The notes beneath the pieces are model-generated. The model had not been told where the DNA came from and did not search any database. It saw only the letters and a list, made by a program, of their open reading frames with translations. Of a DNA stretch of 10,838 nucleotides, positions 8,124-10,838 are shown one piece after another. Numbering within the stretch: position 1 is the first letter of the stretch; every line of letters begins with the position of its first letter. The position numbers and the translations under genes are program-made. Source of the stretch: Clostridia bacterium (GTDB lineage Bacteria > Bacillota > Clostridia > UBA1381); contig JAFODX010000191.1 in assembly GCA_017380475.1 (NCBI GenBank), forward strand, positions 1-10,838, given 5' to 3'.

Positions 8124-8750
8124 ATGAAAACAGTAATCACAATCGGAAGACAGTTCGGTTCGGGCGGACACGACATCGGAAAGCTTGTTGCTGAAAAATT
8201 AGGCTATGCTTTCTACGACAAAAAACTGGTCGAAATTGCGGCAAAAAACAGCAATATTTCCGATGAAACCGTTAAGCACATAGACGAAAAGGCAACATCA
8301 AGCTTGCTGTATTCATTAGTAAGCGGAAGCTATTCAATCCGTGGTATGAACGGACCTCTTTATTATGAAATGCCACTTAATGATAAGCTTTTTATTGCAC
8401 AATCTGATGTAATCAAAAGTGTTGCGGCTCAGGAAGACTGTGTAATAGTAGGACGTTGTGCAGACTATGTTCTTGATGATGCAGAAGATGTTCAGGTAAT
8501 AAATGTATTCATATATTCACCGCTTGAGAATCGTATTAACAGAATAACAAATCTTTATGATCTGAACGAAAAACAGGCTAAGGATAAAATCCTGAAGAGC
8601 GATAAACAGCGTAAAACTTATTACAGCTATTACTCAAACCGTGATTGGGGAAGGATGTCTAACTATGACATTTGTATAAATTCCGGCAAAATCGGTGTTG
8701 AGGAAAGTGCTGATATGATTGTTAATTTTATAAAAGGACTTAGTAAATAA
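8124..8750 (+). CDS. Cytidylate-kinase-like family protein
   Basis: A 208-residue protein of the P-loop-like family that resembles cytidylate kinase (Pfam 'cytidylate kinase-like', AAA_26 group). The opening TIGRQFGSGGHDIG (6-19) corresponds to the nucleotide-binding loop, but the Walker A Gly-Lys-Ser/Thr is replaced by Gly-Gly-His, as is usual in this group. The phrase LAEKLG-x-FYDKKL that follows is also typical, as is IVGRCADYVL in the middle. Whether it phosphorylates CMP is unknown, and I do not call it cmk. The frame is open back to 8067, but AAAGG just before 8115 and the family's N-terminus support the ATG at 8124. Its stop overlaps the uppP start by one base. Confidence 0.85.
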   Translation: MKTVITIGRQFGSGGHDIGKLVAEKLGYAFYDKKLVEIAAKNSNISDETVKHIDEKATSSLLYSLVSGSYSIRGMNGPLYYEMPLNDKLFIAQSDVIKSVAAQEDCVIVGRCADYVLDDAEDVQVINVFIYSPLENRINRITNLYDLNEKQAKDKILKSDKQRKTYYSYYSNRDWGRMSNYDICINSGKIGVEESADMIVNFIKGLSK

Positions 8751-9550
8751 TGATTGAATATATAAAATCCTTTTTTCTGGGTATTGTAGAAGGTATAACC
8801 GAATGGCTTCCGGTAAGCTCAACAGGGCATCTGATATTATTCAATGAATTTCTTAACAATGAAGGTTCATTTCTTGCATCGGATTTGTATATATATGTGA
8901 TACAGCTTGGTGCAATTTTAGCAGTTGTCACACATTTCTTTCATAAACTTAACCCGTTTTCTCCGAAGAAAACAAGCGAGGAAAAACGTGGAACGTGGGA
9001 TATGTGGTTTAAAGTTATTGTGGCATGTATTCCTGCGGCGGTAATAGGTCTTCTGCTTAATGATTTCATGGAAAATTTTGAAAACTGGCAGGTCGTATCA
9101 GCTACATTGATTATTTACGGTATTGCGTTTATAATCATAGAAAAACTGAATAAACGTACTACTGTTACCGAGATGTCTGAAATGACATATAAAAAGGCGA
9201 TACTTATAGGAATGTTTCAGGTGCTTTCTATCGTGCCGGGAACATCACGTTCGGGTTCAACTATACTTGGCGGTATGATTCTTGGGACATCACGTTCTGT
9301 TGCTGCTGAATTCTCGTTCTTTCTTGCAATACCGGTTATGTTTGGAGTAAGTGTATTGAAGATACTTACATATGAGGGAGTTATTGACTGGGCGCTTCTG
9401 GCGACAGGTATGATAGTGTCATACATTGTCTCTATGATAGCAATTAAATTCCTTATGAATTATGTGAGAAAACACAGTTTTTCAGCATTTGGCTGGTACA
9501 GAATTATTCTTGCAGTAATTGTTATTGGTTATTTCTGTTTTATAGGCTGA
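8750..9550 (+). CDS. uppP: Undecaprenyl-diphosphatase (BacA/UppP family)
   Basis: Dephosphorylates undecaprenyl diphosphate on the outer face of the membrane, regenerating the lipid carrier used for peptidoglycan and other wall polymers. In many bacteria it also confers some bacitracin tolerance. The 266-residue length fits. The first conserved block, GIVEGITEWLPVSSTGHL (11-28), holds Glu14, Glu18 and His27. The second, PGTSRSGSTI, begins at residue 163 with Arg167. Multiple hydrophobic segments fill the rest. The ATG shares its A with the preceding TAA, a TAATG coupling arrangement, with AAAAGGA at 8732-8738 upstream. It is the last gene of the ung operon. No terminator is clear between it and the next promoter. 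Confidence 0.95.
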   Translation: MIEYIKSFFLGIVEGITEWLPVSSTGHLILFNEFLNNEGSFLASDLYIYVIQLGAILAVVTHFFHKLNPFSPKKTSEEKRGTWDMWFKVIVACIPAAVIGLLLNDFMENFENWQVVSATLIIYGIAFIIIEKLNKRTTVTEMSEMTYKKAILIGMFQVLSIVPGTSRSGSTILGGMILGTSRSVAAEFSFFLAIPVMFGVSVLKILTYEGVIDWALLATGMIVSYIVSMIAIKFLMNYVRKHSFSAFGWYRIILAVIVIGYFCFIG

Positions 9551-9556
9551 TAACCC

Positions 9557-9585
9557 TTGACACATACTGCAAAATATGATAAAAT
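9557..9585 (+). promoter_or_regulatory. Strong sigma-A-type promoter for the DUF896-asnA unit
   Basis: Perfect TTGACA (9557-9562), a 17-base spacer and TAAAAT (9580-9585) with an upstream TG (extended -10). The predicted transcript start is near 9592, giving a leader of about 70 bases before the ATG at 9662. Confidence 0.87.
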
Positions 9586-9606
9586 AATACATTATGATTA
9601 ATGGCG

Positions 9607-9634
9607 AATACCGTCGCAATGATGCGGCGTTATT
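9607..9634 (+). promoter_or_regulatory. Hairpin in the 5' leader of the DUF896-asnA transcript
   Basis: AATA-C-CGTCGCA (9607-9618) pairs with TGCGGCG-T-TATT (9623-9634): eleven pairs including one G-T, one internal mismatch and an ATGA tetraloop. It sits between the predicted transcript start (about 9592) and the ribosome binding site (GAGGG, 9653-9657). The T-tract after it is weak (TTATTTG), so it is a poor terminator. It could affect translation or RNA stability, or be a weak attenuator. It resembles no riboswitch class that I recognise. Confidence 0.5.
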
Positions 9635-9661
9635 TGTCTGTTATGACGTTACGAGGGAATT

Positions 9662-9829
9662 ATGGATAAAAACAAAATTGCGAGAATAAACGAGCTTGCA
9701 AAAAAATCTAAAGAATCAGGTCTTACTGATGCTGAAAAAGCAGAACAGAAAGAGTTGCGTGAAGAATATCTTCAGGCGATACGTAAGAGTTTCAAAGCAC
9801 AGCTTGATAACATAGAGATTGTTGATTAA
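9662..9829 (+). CDS. DUF896 family protein (YnzC-like)
   Basis: A small cytosolic protein of 55 residues. It begins MDKNKIARINELAKKSKES and has the family pattern LTDAEKAEQKELREEYLQ (21-38), then FKAQLDNIEIVD at the end. B. subtilis YnzC, a small helical protein whose role is not well defined, has the same order: KIARINEL, then EEEKAEQ-x-LR-x-EYL. It is shorter than YnzC, which has a longer tail. GAGGG at 9653-9657 supports the ATG at 9662. It is the first gene after a strong promoter and is followed 22 bases later by asnA, so the two are probably co-transcribed. Confidence 0.88.
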   Translation: MDKNKIARINELAKKSKESGLTDAEKAEQKELREEYLQAIRKSFKAQLDNIEIVD

Positions 9830-9851
9830 CACAGAAAAGAGGTAAAATGAA

Positions 9852-10838
9852 ATGGGTTTATATATTCCGGAAGGATACAGCTCAGCTCTTGACGGCAGAA
9901 CCACAGAAGCTGCTATCAAATTTATAAAAGATACATTCCAGCGTGAGCTTATTGCAGCGATGAATTTACAGCGAGTATCTGCACCGTTGTTTGTGCGTCC
10001 CGAATCGGGTCTGAACGATAACCTGAATGGTGTTGAAAGACCTGTAACGTTCGATGCACCGTGCATAAATGGTAAAAATCTCGAAATTGTTCATTCACTT
10101 GCGAAGTGGAAGAGACTTACACTCGGCAAATACGGTTTCGGGCCGGGCGAGGGTATATATACCGATATGAACGCAATCCGCCGTGATGAGGATGTTGATA
10201 ACCTTCATTCAATGTATGTTGACCAGTGGGACTGGGAAGCAGTAATAACAAAAGAACAGAGAGTTCTTGATACTCTTATAGATATTGTTAAGAAAATATA
10301 CACTGCTATGCGACGCACACAGAAAAAAGTATGTGCGGAGTATGAGTCGGTAAAGAGCGTTTATCCTGAAGAAATTAAATTCGTTACTACACAGGAGCTT
10401 GAGGATATGTATCCTGATGCAACAGCTAAAGAACGTGAGAATCTGTATCTTCGTGAAAACGGTGCAGCTTGTATTATGCAGATAGGAAAAACACTCAAAT
10501 CGGGTAAACGTCACGATGGCAGAGCACCGGATTATGATGACTGGGAAATGAACGCCGATATATTGATTTACTATCCGGTTCTTGACTGTGCATTGGAACT
10601 TTCGAGTATGGGCATAAGAGTTGACGAAGAGTCGCTTGTTGCACAGCTTAAAGAAGCAGATTGTATGGACAGACTCGAACTTGAATTCCATAAAATGATA
10701 GGCATCAGGTCTTCAACGGAAACACCAAGGATTTCGGCCAGTGTTGGTATGGAGTTGATGTCAGGGCAGGACAAATCACGTTCCCATTTGCTGACAGCCT
10801 TGTCGGTAACACCCATCTTTTCTGCCAGCTCAAGCTGT
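9852..10838 (+). CDS. asnA: Aspartate-ammonia ligase (asparagine synthetase A), C-terminus replaced by unrelated sequence
   Basis: Makes asparagine from aspartate, ammonia and ATP, using a class II aminoacyl-tRNA-synthetase-like fold. Homology to AsnA is clear through residue 283: VHSLAKWKR at 80-88, GPGEGIYT, YVDQWDWE at 122-129, RHDGRAPDYDDWE from 220, ELSSMGIRVD at 249-258 and RLELEFHKM at 274-282. From about base 10700 the frame stays open to the window end but no longer resembles AsnA. It reads the antisense of a helix-turn-helix gene instead. About 45-50 C-terminal residues (E. coli AsnA has 330), including the glycine-rich GGGIGQSR block that helps bind ATP, are therefore missing, and the product as read is probably inactive. 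AGAGG at 9838-9842 sets the start. The upstream half is certain. Whether the broken end is real or an assembly error is open. Confidence 0.88.
   Translation, partial: MGLYIPEGYSSALDGRTTEAAIKFIKDTFQRELIAAMNLQRVSAPLFVRPESGLNDNLNGVERPVTFDAPCINGKNLEIVHSLAKWKRLTLGKYGFGPGEGIYTDMNAIRRDEDVDNLHSMYVDQWDWEAVITKEQRVLDTLIDIVKKIYTAMRRTQKKVCAEYESVKSVYPEEIKFVTTQELEDMYPDATAKERENLYLRENGAACIMQIGKTLKSGKRHDGRAPDYDDWEMNADILIYYPVLDCALELSSMGIRVDEESLVAQLKEADCMDRLELEFHKMIGIRSSTETPRISASVGMELMSGQDKSRSHLLTALSVTPIFSASSSC
10703..10838 (-). pseudogene. Fragment of an XRE/Cro-type helix-turn-helix transcriptional regulator
   Basis: Read on the - strand from the window edge, the frame encodes QLELAEKMGVTDKAVSKWER and continues with DLSCPDINSIPTLAEILGV and SVEDLM. 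This is a textbook XRE (HTH_3) domain: VTDKAVSKWER is the recognition helix region and PDI-x-x-IPTLAEILGVS the last helices. The start lies outside the window (the Met at 10816 is internal to the domain). The coding sequence breaks off around 10703, where it runs into antisense asnA and any C-terminal domain is lost. GC is 68 of 136 bases, higher than the adjoining asnA body (26 of 60 in 10381-10440). It looks like a different piece of genome joined here. Confidence 0.75.

Noticed and set aside
9594..9689. A 31-codon open frame on the + strand starting just after the predicted asnA-unit transcript start
   Set aside because: It has no ribosome binding site, overlaps the DUF896 start out of frame and shows no run of Asn or Asp codons expected of an attenuation leader peptide.
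9847..9851. ATG at 9847 as the asnA start
   Set aside because: It is in a different frame that stops after about 26 codons. The ATG at 9852 opens the AsnA frame.
10209..10691. A 160-codon minus-strand frame opposite asnA
   Set aside because: The + strand encodes conserved AsnA motifs throughout. The minus product is rich in Phe, Cys and Tyr and resembles no family.
10571..10816. A complete 81-residue minus-strand gene
   Set aside because: Only the part from 10816 to about 10703 is a real helix-turn-helix sequence. The rest is antisense asnA, and the Met at 10816 is inside the domain.

Overview
The window looks like chromosomal DNA from a low-GC, Gram-positive Clostridia-type bacterium (Ruminococcus/Oscillospirales-like; this placement is inference). 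Support comes from the A+T-rich coding style, the GGAG-type ribosome binding sites, three sigma-A promoters with extended -10 elements, and a DUF896 (YnzC-type) gene, a family found mainly in Firmicutes. All complete genes are on the + strand. No tRNA, rRNA, CRISPR array, insertion sequence or phage gene is visible. Almost everything is housekeeping or metabolism, and I do not see a convincing new multi-gene system.

Region 1 (1-3740). A secreted D,D-carboxypeptidase, cut by the window's left edge, is followed by a promoter (1122-1150). That promoter drives a P-loop protein with a C-terminal Asp23/Gls24-type domain, and then ilvB (acetolactate synthase large subunit) 18 bases later. A strong hairpin and T-tract (3701-3737) closes this unit. 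The IlvB regulatory subunit gene and other branched-chain amino acid genes are not here.

Region 2 (3741-6174). An uncharacterised FAD-dependent dehydrogenase (COG2509-like) overlaps by 14 bases a ten-helix DMT/EamA transporter, so the two are probably translated together.

Region 3 (6182-9550). A near-consensus promoter begins a very compact five-gene operon: ung (uracil removal from DNA), coaE (last step of CoA synthesis), a membrane-anchored lytic transglycosylase, a cytidylate-kinase-like protein, and uppP (recycling of the undecaprenyl lipid carrier). Genes abut or overlap at every junction. Two of the five genes act on the cell wall, and the first gene of the window does too.

Region 4 (9557-10838). 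A third strong promoter leads, through a leader with a good hairpin, to a 55-residue DUF896 protein and then asnA (ammonia-dependent asparagine synthetase). At about base 10700 the asnA homology stops abruptly after residue 283. The remaining 136 or so bases are the opposite-strand coding sequence of an XRE/Cro-type helix-turn-helix regulator, with higher GC (68 of 136 bases). This breakpoint is either a real rearrangement or, quite possibly, a chimeric assembly join. It is the most unusual thing in the window.
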